Below are positions 22,798 through 30,893 of a stretch of DNA of 64,000 nucleotides, piece after piece. The stretch spans positions 1-64,000 of the forward strand of contig NZ_JBIQWA010000009.1 in NCBI RefSeq assembly GCF_046591575.1. The letters are read 5' to 3'. The stretch's first letter is position 1. The number at the start of each line of letters is the position of its first letter. Below the pieces are notes generated by a model. The model was not told the origin of the DNA and searched no databases. It worked only from the letters and a program-made list of their open reading frames with translations. Source of the stretch: Marivita sp046591575 (GTDB lineage: Bacteria > Pseudomonadota > Alphaproteobacteria > Rhodobacterales > Rhodobacteraceae). A program made the translations under genes and the position numbers.

Positions 22798-23865
22798 ATG
22801 AAGCCGCAAGCATCTACTTTTCCTGATGATTGTGACGACCCCCTCATCACCACCGAGGGGGATGTGGGGGCTCACGAGGACGACCTCTGGTTCCTGCCGG
22901 GGCCGCTCGAAGAAGAACCGGATGATTTGCCGCCCGGGCCACGGGCAGAACCGTCCGACATTGCTGTCATCGACGACTGGGCAAAGGCGGAAGCGGCTCA
23001 GGCTGCGCGGCTGGCAAAGGTGGCTGGACGCCTGGGTGCGCTGGATGACCGCTTGCTGCGTGGCCCGGATGGCTGGCGACACAGACTGGCACTGATCGAG
23101 GCGGCAGACCTCAGCTGGCTTGCAGGGGATCGGGTGAGTTCTGACCGCCTCGCTCTTTGGATATCAATGCGATTGTCTGGCGCACAGGATGACCCGAATG
23201 CCTTGGCAAGAGTTGGCTGGGCTGTTCGCCGCCTGATGGGTGGTCCGGGTCCAATGGTCGATCTGGCGGCCTTTCTGGACCGCCGCGATCCCGAGAACAT
23301 CGAGGATGCCACCGAGCGGCTAGAGGAGCGCGCGGGCGGATGGCTGGAGGTGATGAAATCAGCTGTTCATCTACACCCGATCACGCGGGCTTGCATGGGG
23401 TTTCACCTCTGGAGCTTGGCGGGTCTCGGGCAACAAGGCGACCAGATCGAAGCAGCCGTTACCGCGGCAAGGATCACGGCCAGCGACGGAAAGGGAGCGA
23501 ACTTTGCACCACTAGCTATGGGTGGGGCAGGGGGGTTGCGCGCGTCGGGCTTACCACCGGAGCGTCTTGCTCGCTGGCTGGATGGGATGGAGACTGCCTG
23601 CCTGACCGCGATGCGGCACTTGGACTATATCGAGACATGGTCAGCGAGGACAGAAGCAGAGATGAGCTCGCTCTCAGGCAAAACTCCACCGGCTTTGCGT
23701 GCCGTGCTGACCGAATGGCCGCTCCTCTCCGCACCGATGGCCGAGGCCCTGACCGGCACTAGCCGAGCGGCGGTCCAGCGGAACCTGACCTGGATGGAAG
23801 AAAGGGGATTGGTCCGTGAGGTAACAGGGCAGGGAAAGTTTCGAATGTGGCGGACAGCAAATTAG
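22798..23865 (+). CDS. Unrecognised protein with C-terminal winged helix (355 aa)
   Basis: I cannot name the family. The N terminus (about 1-55) is acidic and probably disordered. The middle is all-helical and Trp-rich (GWRHRLALIEAADLSWLAGDRV, LARVGWAVRRLMGG, RACMGFHLWSLAGLG). The last 60 residues resemble a winged helix: LLSAPMAEALTGTSRAAVQRNLTWMEERGLVREVTGQGKFRMW. Similar proteins accompany repABC replicons in Rhodobacteraceae. The start ATG has no leader of note and sits directly behind a 26-bp palindrome, so the gene may repress itself. It is divergent from the recombinase. A regulator or plasmid-maintenance role is inference. Confidence 0.6.
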   Translation: MKPQASTFPDDCDDPLITTEGDVGAHEDDLWFLPGPLEEEPDDLPPGPRAEPSDIAVIDDWAKAEAAQAARLAKVAGRLGALDDRLLRGPDGWRHRLALIEAADLSWLAGDRVSSDRLALWISMRLSGAQDDPNALARVGWAVRRLMGGPGPMVDLAAFLDRRDPENIEDATERLEERAGGWLEVMKSAVHLHPITRACMGFHLWSLAGLGQQGDQIEAAVTAARITASDGKGANFAPLAMGGAGGLRASGLPPERLARWLDGMETACLTAMRHLDYIETWSARTEAEMSSLSGKTPPALRAVLTEWPLLSAPMAEALTGTSRAAVQRNLTWMEERGLVREVTGQGKFRMWRTAN

Positions 23866-23890
23866 AATTTGCCTAAATGCGAACAAGAAC

Positions 23891-24082
23891 ATGCCCAAGC
23901 GGGATTTCAGCCATTCAGTTTCCAGTAAAATACGCGACCTTCAGGAGAGGCGCGAGCACCTCGAAGCCGCGGTGCCGGATCGAGCGATAAATCTTGCGGT
24001 AACTCTGTGCCTGCACCTGTCCGAGTTGATCAGCTTGGCCGGCTACGGCCTGATTCGTGGAAGCGGATGTCTAGGAAACTAG
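23891..24082 (+). CDS. Doubtful small ORF in the rep-mer junction
   Basis: The 330-base stretch 23866-24194 between the winged-helix gene and merR holds only one possible reading frame, 63 codons starting MPKRDFSHSVSSKIRDLQER. The first half looks coding (charged helix); the second half is less convincing, and no clear ribosome binding site is present. It could be the remnant of a gene broken when the mer region was acquired. I see nothing else in this stretch. Confidence 0.25.
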   Translation: MPKRDFSHSVSSKIRDLQERREHLEAAVPDRAINLAVTLCLHLSELISLAGYGLIRGSGCLGN

Positions 24083-24194
24083 GGGCACCTCAGAGCGCGG
24101 TTTCTTCGCTGCCCGCGATATTGGTCACGGTGTTCCTAGCGCGGAAGCCAAGGACTGTCCGGTTTGATTGCCGCGGATTTCCTCAAGAAACCTT

Positions 24195-24617
24195 TTAGGC
24201 CTCCTCCCTCAGCGCATCTATGACGGGGCATTCGGGCACATCGTCTCCGCTACATTGCGCCACGGTGGACGACAGGACGTGCTCAATGCGCTTGAGATCC
24301 GCGATCTTGGCGCGGACTGAAGCGAGATGCGCATTTGCCAGACCCTGCACCTCGCCGCAGGTCTGGGCCCCGCCATCGACCAATGCGAGCAGATCGCGAA
24401 CCTCGTCGAGCGTGAACCCCAACTCGCGCGCGCGCATGATGAAGCGCAGACGCGCGACATGTCTGTCATCGTAGACGCGATAATTTTTGCTGGAGCGCGG
24501 CGGCTCGGGCATGACGCCGATGTTCTCGTAGTAGCGAATAGTTTCGAGATTGCAGCCGGTCAGCTTGGCCAGATCTCCGCGCCTGAGGACCTTCACCGAT
24601 CTGTGATGATTATTCAC
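24195..24617 (-). CDS. merR: MerR mercury-responsive regulator
   Basis: A 140-residue MerR. The N-terminal winged helix is VLRRGDLAKLTGCNLETIRYYENIGVMPEPPRS, then NYRVYDDRHVARLRFIMRARELGFTLDEVRDLLAL. The Hg(II)-binding cysteines are in place: GAQTCGEVQ and the C-terminal pair CSGDDVPECP. It represses and, with mercury, activates the divergent mer promoter by untwisting a 19-bp spacer, which is present at 24629-24659. The GTG at 24617 is chosen because AAGGGGG lies six bases upstream; a GTG at 24596 lacks this. A much longer upstream open frame is antisense to mer genes and not real. Confidence 0.95.
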   Translation of the reverse strand: MNNHHRSVKVLRRGDLAKLTGCNLETIRYYENIGVMPEPPRSSKNYRVYDDRHVARLRFIMRARELGFTLDEVRDLLALVDGGAQTCGEVQGLANAHLASVRAKIADLKRIEHVLSSTVAQCSGDDVPECPVIDALREEA

Positions 24618-24628
24618 ACCAAACCCCC

Positions 24629-24659
24629 TTGAGCCTGTACCAGCTACAGACCCTAGATT
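24629..24659 (+). promoter_or_regulatory. mer promoter with MerR operator
   Basis: -35 TTGAGC (24629-24634), a 19-bp spacer, and -10 TAGATT (24654-24659). Inside the spacer is the dyad CTGTA-N5-TACAG (24635-24649). The over-long 19-bp spacing with a central dyad is the hallmark of MerR-activated promoters. Confidence 0.85.
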
Positions 24660-24692
24660 GAGATCATCACTGAGGCAAGGATGATTCGAACC

Positions 24693-25100
24693 ATGACTGA
24701 AACCACATCCGCCGGCCGCCAGTCGGCAATGGGCGAAACCCCGGCAGCTGACAAAAAGGCATGGGCGACAACCGGGCTCGGCGTACTCGGCGCGCTGGCC
24801 ATGACCTCCTGTTGCATCCTGCCGCTGGTGCTGGTGAGCTTCGGCGTCACCGGCGTGTTCATCGCCCAGTTGGGCGCGTTCTATCAATATAAGTGGATCA
24901 CCTTCGCACTGAGTGCCGCTTTCATCGGATACGGCTTTTACAAGGCGTATAGCCCGATCCCGGCCGAAGCCTGCGTTGATGGCACCTGCGCGCGACCGAT
25001 GAACCGAACACTCATGCGGTCCATTCTCTGGATTGCCAGCGGGATCGTCGCCGTGGCGATGATCTTCCCCTACCTGACCCCCTACATCCTGTCCTACTGA
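24693..25100 (+). CDS. merT: MerT mercuric ion inner-membrane transporter
   Basis: A 135-residue protein with three membrane helices. The first helix carries the vicinal cysteines TSCCILPLVLVSFG that take Hg(II) across the membrane, and a second pair EACVDGTCARP lies in the cytoplasmic loop, as in MerT. The first periplasmic residues are Ser/Thr rich. The ATG at 24693 has AAGGA eleven bases upstream; an ATG at 24681 would be too close to it. First gene of the mer operon, twelve bases before merP. Confidence 0.93.
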   Translation: MTETTSAGRQSAMGETPAADKKAWATTGLGVLGALAMTSCCILPLVLVSFGVTGVFIAQLGAFYQYKWITFALSAAFIGYGFYKAYSPIPAEACVDGTCARPMNRTLMRSILWIASGIVAVAMIFPYLTPYILSY

Positions 25101-25112
25101 AAGGCGTAACCG

Positions 25113-25418
25113 ATGAAACATCTCTCTCTCGCACTCGCAACTCTCGGCATTCTGGCCGCAATGCCCGCCAGTGCCGAAGAACAGCGCATCAATGTCGGTG
25201 TCGCCGAACTGACATGCCCGACCTGCTCGTTCACCGTCGCGGCGGCGATGCGCGGCGTGCCCACGGTCGAAATCGTCGACTTCCAGGAAGGCGAGGAGTT
25301 TGGCACGGGCACTTACGTCGTGGCCTTCGACGATCAGGCGGCCAACCCAGACATGATCATCGAGGCGGTTCTGGCCAATGGCTATCCGGCCGAGGTGCTC
25401 CAGGCGGGGGAGTCCTGA
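25113..25418 (+). CDS. merP: MerP periplasmic mercuric-ion binding protein
   Basis: A 101-residue precursor. Residues 1-21 are a Sec signal peptide ending PASAEE. The mature part has the ferredoxin-like HMA fold with the metal loop ELTCPTCSFTV, a CxxC motif slightly changed from the usual GMTCxxC, and the ending LANGYPAEVLQAG. It captures Hg(II) in the periplasm and hands it to MerT. Ribosome binding site AAAGG before the ATG. Confidence 0.92.
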   Translation: MKHLSLALATLGILAAMPASAEEQRINVGVAELTCPTCSFTVAAAMRGVPTVEIVDFQEGEEFGTGTYVVAFDDQAANPDMIIEAVLANGYPAEVLQAGES

Positions 25419-25434
25419 GCACGGAAGGACGGGT

Positions 25435-25737
25435 ATGGCCATGGATGACAAACATTTGGGCGGGCTTCTGGCCTTCATCATTGCCGCGCCGATCATGGTG
25501 ATCTGCTGCGGCGGCGGTGGCGTCATCCTAGCCACCATTCTCGGCGGGATTGGCGGGTGGTTGATGGGGCTCGGCGGAATAGCCGCTGTCGTCGCGGCAA
25601 TTGGCGCGGCGCTGGTTGTTCGCGAGATCAGGCGCAGGGGATCAGCAGGTGTCGATGGCGCACCGGATGAGACTTGCACCAAAACCCGGGCCGCCGGTGA
25701 GAGTATCCACCGCCCGGCCGATTTCGCGGCCGAGTAG
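25435..25737 (+). CDS. Small mer-operon membrane protein with vicinal cysteines
   Basis: One hundred residues from ATG 25435 (GGAAGGA upstream). The N-terminal 65 residues make two hydrophobic helices: LLAFIIAAPIMVICCGGGGVIL with a Cys-Cys pair, then a Gly-rich second helix and a basic RRR border. The C-terminal tail is soluble with one further cysteine. A CC pair in a first helix is the arrangement used by MerT, MerC and MerF for Hg(II) uptake, but the rest does not match those families. It is probably an accessory mercury transporter by position and motif. Seventeen bases after merP. Confidence 0.6.
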   Translation: MAMDDKHLGGLLAFIIAAPIMVICCGGGGVILATILGGIGGWLMGLGGIAAVVAAIGAALVVREIRRRGSAGVDGAPDETCTKTRAAGESIHRPADFAAE

Positions 25738-25834
25738 AGCAACGCACCGGCACAGGTCTTTGGGCTGTTCGGGTCGATCCCGGATCCGGTGGCACCACGC
25801 AATTGATGCACCAGACATGAGGAAACAAATTACG

Positions 25835-26065
25835 ATGCCTTCAGACGACACATCTTCGAACGGCCTTTTGAAAGTGGGCATCATCGGCACCATCATTGTG
25901 GCGCTCTGCTGCTTTACGCCCATTTTGGTGATCCTCTTCGGCGCGGTCGGCCTGGCCGCCGTCGTCGGATATCTCGACCTCGTGCTGTTTCCGGCACTGG
26001 GCATCTTTATCCTGCTGACCATTTACGCGCTCTGGCGCAAGAACGCGCGCGGCTCGGCGTCCTGA
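25835..26065 (+). CDS. merF: MerF mercuric ion transporter
   Basis: A 76-residue protein with two membrane helices. The first carries VALCCFTPILVILFGAVGLAAV with the vicinal Cys pair of MerF, and the second LFPALGIFILLTIYALWRK, matching MerF in length and layout. MerF normally has a second CC pair after helix 2; here the tail is KNARGSAS without cysteine, an unusual loss. Start at 25835 preceded by AGGAAA. About 97 bases separate it from the previous gene. Confidence 0.85.
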   Translation: MPSDDTSSNGLLKVGIIGTIIVALCCFTPILVILFGAVGLAAVVGYLDLVLFPALGIFILLTIYALWRKNARGSAS

Positions 26066-26128
26066 GGGAAACTGGGCTGACATCCATCCAAATAGCGCCT
26101 CAGACAAAGCATTGAAGAGAAAAACCTT

Positions 26129-27478
26129 ATGACGAAGAGCTACGACCTTATCGTGATCGGCGGTGGAACCGGTGGCAATGGCGTCGCCCGGATGGCGGCG
26201 AATGCCGGCTGGAGCGTCGCCAGCATCGACAGCGAGCCCCATGGCGGCACCTGCGCCCTGCGCGGTTGCGATCCCAAGAAGATGCTGATCGCCGTCACCG
26301 AGGGCGTCGAGTGGGCGGAAAACATGAAGGGCAAGGGGCTGGAGGCGCAGCCTTCGGTCAACTGGTCCGACATGATCGCCTTCAAGCGCAGCTTCACCGA
26401 CGCGATGCCACCGCGCATCGAGGCCGGGCTGGAAAAGGCCGGGATCGACGTCTTGCACGGAGAGGTACGGTTTACCGGCCCCGATGCGATCGAGTTGAAC
26501 GGCGAGACCCTGAGGGCGAAGCATTTCCACATCGCCACCGGTGCCCGACCGATGACGCTGAACATCCCGGGCGAGGAGTATCTCGCCACCTCGACCGATT
26601 TCCTGGAACTGCCCGAGCGTCCCGACCGCATCGCCTTTGTCGGCGGCGGGTTCATCGCGATGGAATTCGCCCATGTGGCCAAGCGCGCGGGCGCGCGCGA
26701 GGTGACCGTGCTGGAGATGATGGACCGCCCCCTGGGCAACTTTGATCCCGATCTGGTCGCGATGCTGGTCGAGGCGACCGCAGAGCTGGGCGTCGATCTG
26801 CGCACCAAAGCGAAGGTGGCGAAGATCGAGAAACAGGGCGACGAAGTCGTGGTCACCGTGGAACGTCACGACGGCACCGAAACGATCACTTGCGATCTGG
26901 TGGTGCATGGCACCGGCCGCGTGCCCAACATAGACGGGCTGAACCTCGAGGCCGCTGGAGTCGAATACTCACGCCGTGGCATCAAGGTGAGCGACGCGAT
27001 GCGCGCCACCAACCCGGCCATTTTCGCGGCCGGCGACTGCGCTGATAGCGGGTTGAATCTGACCCCGGTCTCGGCGGCAGAGGGACGCATCGCGGGGAAG
27101 AACATTCTGGGCGGCAAGGACGCGCGGGAGATCAAGTATCCGCCGATCCCGTCAGTGGTCTTCACCCTGCCCATGGTTGCTACCGTGGGCTTGTCGGAAG
27201 CGGCGGCCAGGGAGCAGGGGCTGAAGTTCGATGTGCATTTCGAGAAGACGGAGGGCTGGTATTCGTCGCTGCGCGTCGGCGCGAAACACACCGGATTCAA
27301 GGTTCTTGTCGAACGGGGCAGCGGGCAAATACTCGGCGCGCACCTGATCGGACCAGGAGCCGAGGAGCAGATCAATCTTTTCGCCATGGCCATGGGTGCC
27401 GGGCAGACCGCAAATCAGATCAAGGCGATGATTTTCGCTTATCCCAGTTACGCCTCCGACATCGGGTCGATGGTGTGA
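26129..27478 (+). CDS. Class I pyridine nucleotide-disulfide oxidoreductase, MerA/glutathione-reductase-like
   Basis: A 449-residue flavoprotein: FAD site IVIGGGTGGNGVA (about 9-21), redox disulfide GGTCALRGCDPKKM (Cys42 and Cys47), NAD(P) site FVGGGFIAMEFAHVA, and second FAD motif PAIFAAGDCADSG. The motif is CALRGC where MerA has CVNVGC, and the C terminus (SYASDIGSMV) lacks the vicinal CC of MerA and the HPT dimer motif of glutathione reductase, so it is a paralogue of unsettled substrate. Its place between merF and merA suggests a thiol- or mercury-detoxifying role, perhaps reducing a mercury-bound low-molecular-weight thiol. Confidence 0.8.
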   Translation: MTKSYDLIVIGGGTGGNGVARMAANAGWSVASIDSEPHGGTCALRGCDPKKMLIAVTEGVEWAENMKGKGLEAQPSVNWSDMIAFKRSFTDAMPPRIEAGLEKAGIDVLHGEVRFTGPDAIELNGETLRAKHFHIATGARPMTLNIPGEEYLATSTDFLELPERPDRIAFVGGGFIAMEFAHVAKRAGAREVTVLEMMDRPLGNFDPDLVAMLVEATAELGVDLRTKAKVAKIEKQGDEVVVTVERHDGTETITCDLVVHGTGRVPNIDGLNLEAAGVEYSRRGIKVSDAMRATNPAIFAAGDCADSGLNLTPVSAAEGRIAGKNILGGKDAREIKYPPIPSVVFTLPMVATVGLSEAAAREQGLKFDVHFEKTEGWYSSLRVGAKHTGFKVLVERGSGQILGAHLIGPGAEEQINLFAMAMGAGQTANQIKAMIFAYPSYASDIGSMV

Positions 27479-27535
27479 ATTGAAATTTGACCGCCGCCAA
27501 GATGGTGGCGCCCGGTTCAAGTAAAGGAAATGAAA

Positions 27536-28987
27536 ATGGATCAAACCGTCAAGGAACATGATTGCTGCTCTTCGAAGGATGTCGGCGCCGACAGTTATGA
27601 CCTGATCGTCGTCGGTGCGGGCTCTGCCGGGTTCTCGGCTTCGATCACTGCAGCTGAAGCCGGAAAGCGGGTGGCGCTTGTCGGGCACGGCACCATCGGC
27701 GGCACCTGCGTGAACGTCGGCTGCGTTCCGTCCAAGGCGATGATCCGCGCCGCAGAGGCGGCCCATGGTGGCGCGTCCGCTGCCCGGTTCCCGGGCATTG
27801 CGTCCTGCGAACATGCGGTGGATTGGCCAGCCGTTGTGAAAGGCACGACCGATCTGGTCGCGGAGATGCGGCACAAGAAATATATCGACCTGCTGCCCGC
27901 CTATGAGAACGTCACCTATATCGAGGACGGCCCGGCGCGATTGGTCGAGGGTGGCGTCGCTGTCGGCGGGCGGGTGATATCCGCCCCGCGCATCCTGATC
28001 GCCACCGGCTCGCGCCCCCATCAACCTGCCATCAAAGGCATCGACACCGTGGAGACCCTCGATTCCACCGGTCTGCTGACCCTGCCCGACCGGCCCGAAA
28101 GCATCATTGTGCTGGGCGGCGGCTATATCGGCTGCGAGTTGGCGCAGATGGCCTCAAGGCTGGGGGTGAAAGTCACGCTTGTGACCCGCTCGCGCCTTCT
28201 GCCCGGCGCCGAGCCGGAGGTGGCCCAGGCGCTGACGCAAGCGCTGAAGACCGAAGGCATCGCGGTCGAGACCGGTCTTGCTTACGTCTCGGCCGCGAAA
28301 GCTGCGGGCGGCGTCATTCTGACTGTCGAACGCGATGGAAAGACCGAGGTTTTGTCCGCCGAACGGCTGGTTGTGACCACCGGACGGGTGGCCAATTCCG
28401 AGAACCTCGGGTTGGAAGACCTCGGGATAGAGACCGACGCGCGCGGCTCGATCAAGGTCGGTCCTGACATGGCCACGACGCGGGCCGGCGTCTGGGCGGC
28501 GGGCGATGTCACCGACCGTGACCAGTTCGTCTACATGGCCGCCTACGGTGCCAAGGTGGCAATCAACAATGCCCTTGGACTGGAGCCAATGCGCTATGAG
28601 AATGCGGCGATGCCATGGGTCGTGTTCACCGACCCGCAAGTGGCCGGTGTCGGCGTTTCAGAGGCTGGGGCCAAGGCGGCGGGGCACGAGGTCAAGATCA
28701 GCGTGATCACGCTCGACAACGTCCCGCGCGCCGCCGCGGCCCGCAACACCCGCGGCGTGATCAAGCTGGTGGCCGACGCCAAGACCGACCGCCTGCTGGG
28801 CGGCCAGATCGTGGCGCCCGAAGGCTCGGACACGATCCAGACGCTGGCAATGGCGCTCAAGTTCGGCATGACCTCCAAGGCCCTCGGCGAAACGATTTTC
28901 CCATATCTGACCACGGTTGAAGGGCTGAAACTTGCGGCCCAGACTTTCGACAAGGATGTGGCCAAACTCAGCTGCTGCGCGGGGTAA
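27536..28987 (+). CDS. merA: MerA mercuric reductase
   Basis: A 483-residue cytoplasmic flavoenzyme that reduces Hg(II) to Hg(0) with NADPH. FAD motif IVVGAGSAGFSASI; redox pair GGTCVNVGCVPSK (Cys58, Cys63); NADPH site VLGGGYIGCELAQMASRLG; FAD motif GVWAAGDVTDRDQFVYMAAY; and the diagnostic C-terminal vicinal cysteines Cys480-Cys481 (LSCCAG). There is no N-terminal MerP-like domain; instead a short leader EHDCCSSK with a Cys pair may load mercury. The start at 27536 has AAGGA at proper spacing; an ATG two codons earlier is too close. Confidence 0.95.
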   Translation: MDQTVKEHDCCSSKDVGADSYDLIVVGAGSAGFSASITAAEAGKRVALVGHGTIGGTCVNVGCVPSKAMIRAAEAAHGGASAARFPGIASCEHAVDWPAVVKGTTDLVAEMRHKKYIDLLPAYENVTYIEDGPARLVEGGVAVGGRVISAPRILIATGSRPHQPAIKGIDTVETLDSTGLLTLPDRPESIIVLGGGYIGCELAQMASRLGVKVTLVTRSRLLPGAEPEVAQALTQALKTEGIAVETGLAYVSAAKAAGGVILTVERDGKTEVLSAERLVVTTGRVANSENLGLEDLGIETDARGSIKVGPDMATTRAGVWAAGDVTDRDQFVYMAAYGAKVAINNALGLEPMRYENAAMPWVVFTDPQVAGVGVSEAGAKAAGHEVKISVITLDNVPRAAAARNTRGVIKLVADAKTDRLLGGQIVAPEGSDTIQTLAMALKFGMTSKALGETIFPYLTTVEGLKLAAQTFDKDVAKLSCCAG

Positions 28988-28991
28988 TGCC

Positions 28992-29111
28992 ATGGTGCTG
29001 AAGGAAAGGACCGATCTTCTGTCGACACTTCCCGGTGCGTTGATCGCTTGGGGTCTGCCCATTGCAGCGATGATCTTGGCGATCGGTATCCCGCATCCGA
29101 TCAAGACCTGG
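28992..29111 (+). pseudogene. mer-operon membrane protein, truncated by the tni transposon
   Basis: Four bases after the merA stop an ATG opens a frame MVLKERTDLLSTLPGALIAW with a hydrophobic helix (GLPIAAMILAIGI) and PHPIKTW. After codon 40 it runs into the transposon end and stops at 29177. Related mer operons carry a complete small membrane protein here, so the 3' part has been lost. Function unknown. Confidence 0.6.
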
Positions 29112-29227
29112 TGTCGCGTAGCCCTTAATTGTGAGATGGGAAATCCAACGAAATCAACGGCTGAGTTTTGCCCTTAAATATGAGATTTTGCCTTTAATTC
29201 TGATATTTTTGCCCTTAAACCTGAGAC
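29112..29227. repeat. Transposon left end with four TniA-type binding repeats
   Basis: Four copies of a 17-bp repeat, pattern GCCCTTAA-N3-TGAGAT, lie in the same direction at 29121-29137, 29170-29186, 29190-29206 (degenerate) and 29211-29227. Multiple transposase sites at each end are expected of Tn5053-type transposons. Confidence 0.75.
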
Positions 29228-29257
29228 AGGGTTCACAGACATTTGCGGCAAATATCG

Positions 29258-30892
29258 ATGAATGATGATGGCGAAGACTCCGTTGCCGTTGGTGCTGAAG
29301 AGGCGCGCAGGGCCGCGGTGCTGCGCCCTCTTGTTCAGGCATATCTCAATGGGACTGGCAGCCTGGAACGTGGCATCAATGACGCCGTTTGGGAGCTTGG
29401 TGTCAGCAGGGCGACGGTCTGGCGTTGGATAAAACGGTTGGCGGAAGAGGGTGGGCGCACCAGCGCTCTGGCTCCGCGGAAACGGGGCCGCCCGACCGGG
29501 ACGATGTTAATATCCAGCAAAGTCGAAGCGGTAATCGAGGAGCACCTTCGCCGCTATTTCTTGCGCCGGGAGCGTTCGAGCTTGTCGCGCGTCGTGACAG
29601 AAATCCGCAGCGCTTGCTGGCAGGAGGGCTTGCAACCGCCGACACGGCGAACGGTTCAGCGTCGTCTGGATGCGATGGATGCCCGCGAAGTTGCGAAGGC
29701 ACGAGAGGGCGCAAAGGCGGCCCGCCAGAAATTTGCGCCGGTCACAGGTGAGAACAAGGCCAGTATGCCACTGGAGATCGTCCAAATTGATCATACACCG
29801 GCGGACATCATTCTTGTCGACGGCTTTGAACGCAAACCAATTGGGCGGCCTTGGGTCACGCTGGCGATCGACGTCGCAACGCGGATGGTGACCGGATATT
29901 ACACCTCTCTCGAGGCACCTTCGCGTCTGTCAGTGGCGCTTTGCCTGACACAGGCGGTGACCCTCAAGGAGGAACTTCTTGCGGAATTGGCGTGCGATGT
30001 TCCTTGGCCGGCACAGGGCAAACCGCACAGCATCCACGTCGATAACGGTCGCGATTTCCGGTCGCGCGCCTTTCGGTCGGCCTGTGCGGATTGGGGGATC
30101 GATCTGGTCTATCGACCGCCAGCAAGTCCTCACTTCGGTGGTCACATCGAACGGTTGATCGGCACCATGATGGGGGCCGTTCACCTGTTGCCGGGAACAA
30201 CGCAATCCTCGATCGCGGCAAAGGGCGACTATGACGCCGAAAGCAAGGCCACGATGACGTTGAGCGAATTCGATCGCTGGTTTGCTCTGGAAATCTGCCG
30301 TTACAACAACAGCATTCATTCAAGTCTTGGCTGCACGCCCGTTGCCAAATGGGAGGCGCTCTCAGAGCAAATGACAGGCGACATCCCCTTCGAGATGGAA
30401 GCCTTTCAGGTGAGCTTCCTGCCGAGTGAACTGCGCAAGATCAGGCGTGACGGCATCCATCTGTTCCAGATAAGGTACTGGTCCGATGCCCTTGCAGGCC
30501 ACATTGGGCGCGGGGATGGAAAGGTGGTCGTTCGCTACGATCCTCGCGATATCTCAATGATCTGGGTCGAACTGGACGATGGCCGGTATGTTGAGGCGCG
30601 GTACAGAAACCTGGAAATTCCGCCCGTCTCGCTCTGGGAATATCGCGAAGCGATGAGGAAGGCCCGTGCCCTTGGCAAGTCCGGGTCTAATGAGCTGGTG
30701 CTGGCTGAGCTGATCCGACAGCAACGCCAGATCGAAGCTGAAAGCCGGGGCCTGACGAAGGCCGAACGCAGAACCCGTGAAAGAAAAGGGACATTGAAGG
30801 GCACGAACTCGGCCGTCTCGACAACCGAAGGGCTGCGCCCGATCGATACGGGTGATACATCGCGCCCATTGTTCAAGGTGGAGAGATGGTGA
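29258..30892 (+). CDS. tniA: TniA transposase (DDE integrase)
   Basis: A 544-residue transposase from ATG 29258 (MNDDGEDSVAV); an upstream TTG in frame is less likely. An N-terminal helix-turn-helix (AVWELGVSRATVWRWIKRL, about 44-62) and a second DNA-binding region precede the rve integrase core with the DDE triad: QIDHTPAD (Asp178), HVDNGRDF (Asp262) and GHIERLIG (Glu298), with about 35 residues between the last two. A C-terminal beta-barrel region (VVVRYDPRDISMIWVEL) follows, as in Mu-type transposases. It binds the end repeats and joins the ends to target DNA. Intact. Confidence 0.93.
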   Translation: MNDDGEDSVAVGAEEARRAAVLRPLVQAYLNGTGSLERGINDAVWELGVSRATVWRWIKRLAEEGGRTSALAPRKRGRPTGTMLISSKVEAVIEEHLRRYFLRRERSSLSRVVTEIRSACWQEGLQPPTRRTVQRRLDAMDAREVAKAREGAKAARQKFAPVTGENKASMPLEIVQIDHTPADIILVDGFERKPIGRPWVTLAIDVATRMVTGYYTSLEAPSRLSVALCLTQAVTLKEELLAELACDVPWPAQGKPHSIHVDNGRDFRSRAFRSACADWGIDLVYRPPASPHFGGHIERLIGTMMGAVHLLPGTTQSSIAAKGDYDAESKATMTLSEFDRWFALEICRYNNSIHSSLGCTPVAKWEALSEQMTGDIPFEMEAFQVSFLPSELRKIRRDGIHLFQIRYWSDALAGHIGRGDGKVVVRYDPRDISMIWVELDDGRYVEARYRNLEIPPVSLWEYREAMRKARALGKSGSNELVLAELIRQQRQIEAESRGLTKAERRTRERKGTLKGTNSAVSTTEGLRPIDTGDTSRPLFKVERW

Positions 30893-30893
30893 A

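Noticed and set aside
24083..24194. A Tn3-type inverted repeat beginning GGGGCACC near the mer region.
   Set aside because: Only the first bases resemble a Tn3 end. No partner repeat was found on the far side of mer and no tnpA is present.
24618..25811. The long upstream extension of the merR frame.
   Set aside because: It crosses the mer promoter and runs antisense to merT and merP. The GTG at 24617 has a proper ribosome binding site.
29121..29227. A short CRISPR-like array.
   Set aside because: The spaced 17-bp repeats are imperfect, unevenly spaced and located at a transposon end with matching copies at the other end, so they are transposase binding sites.
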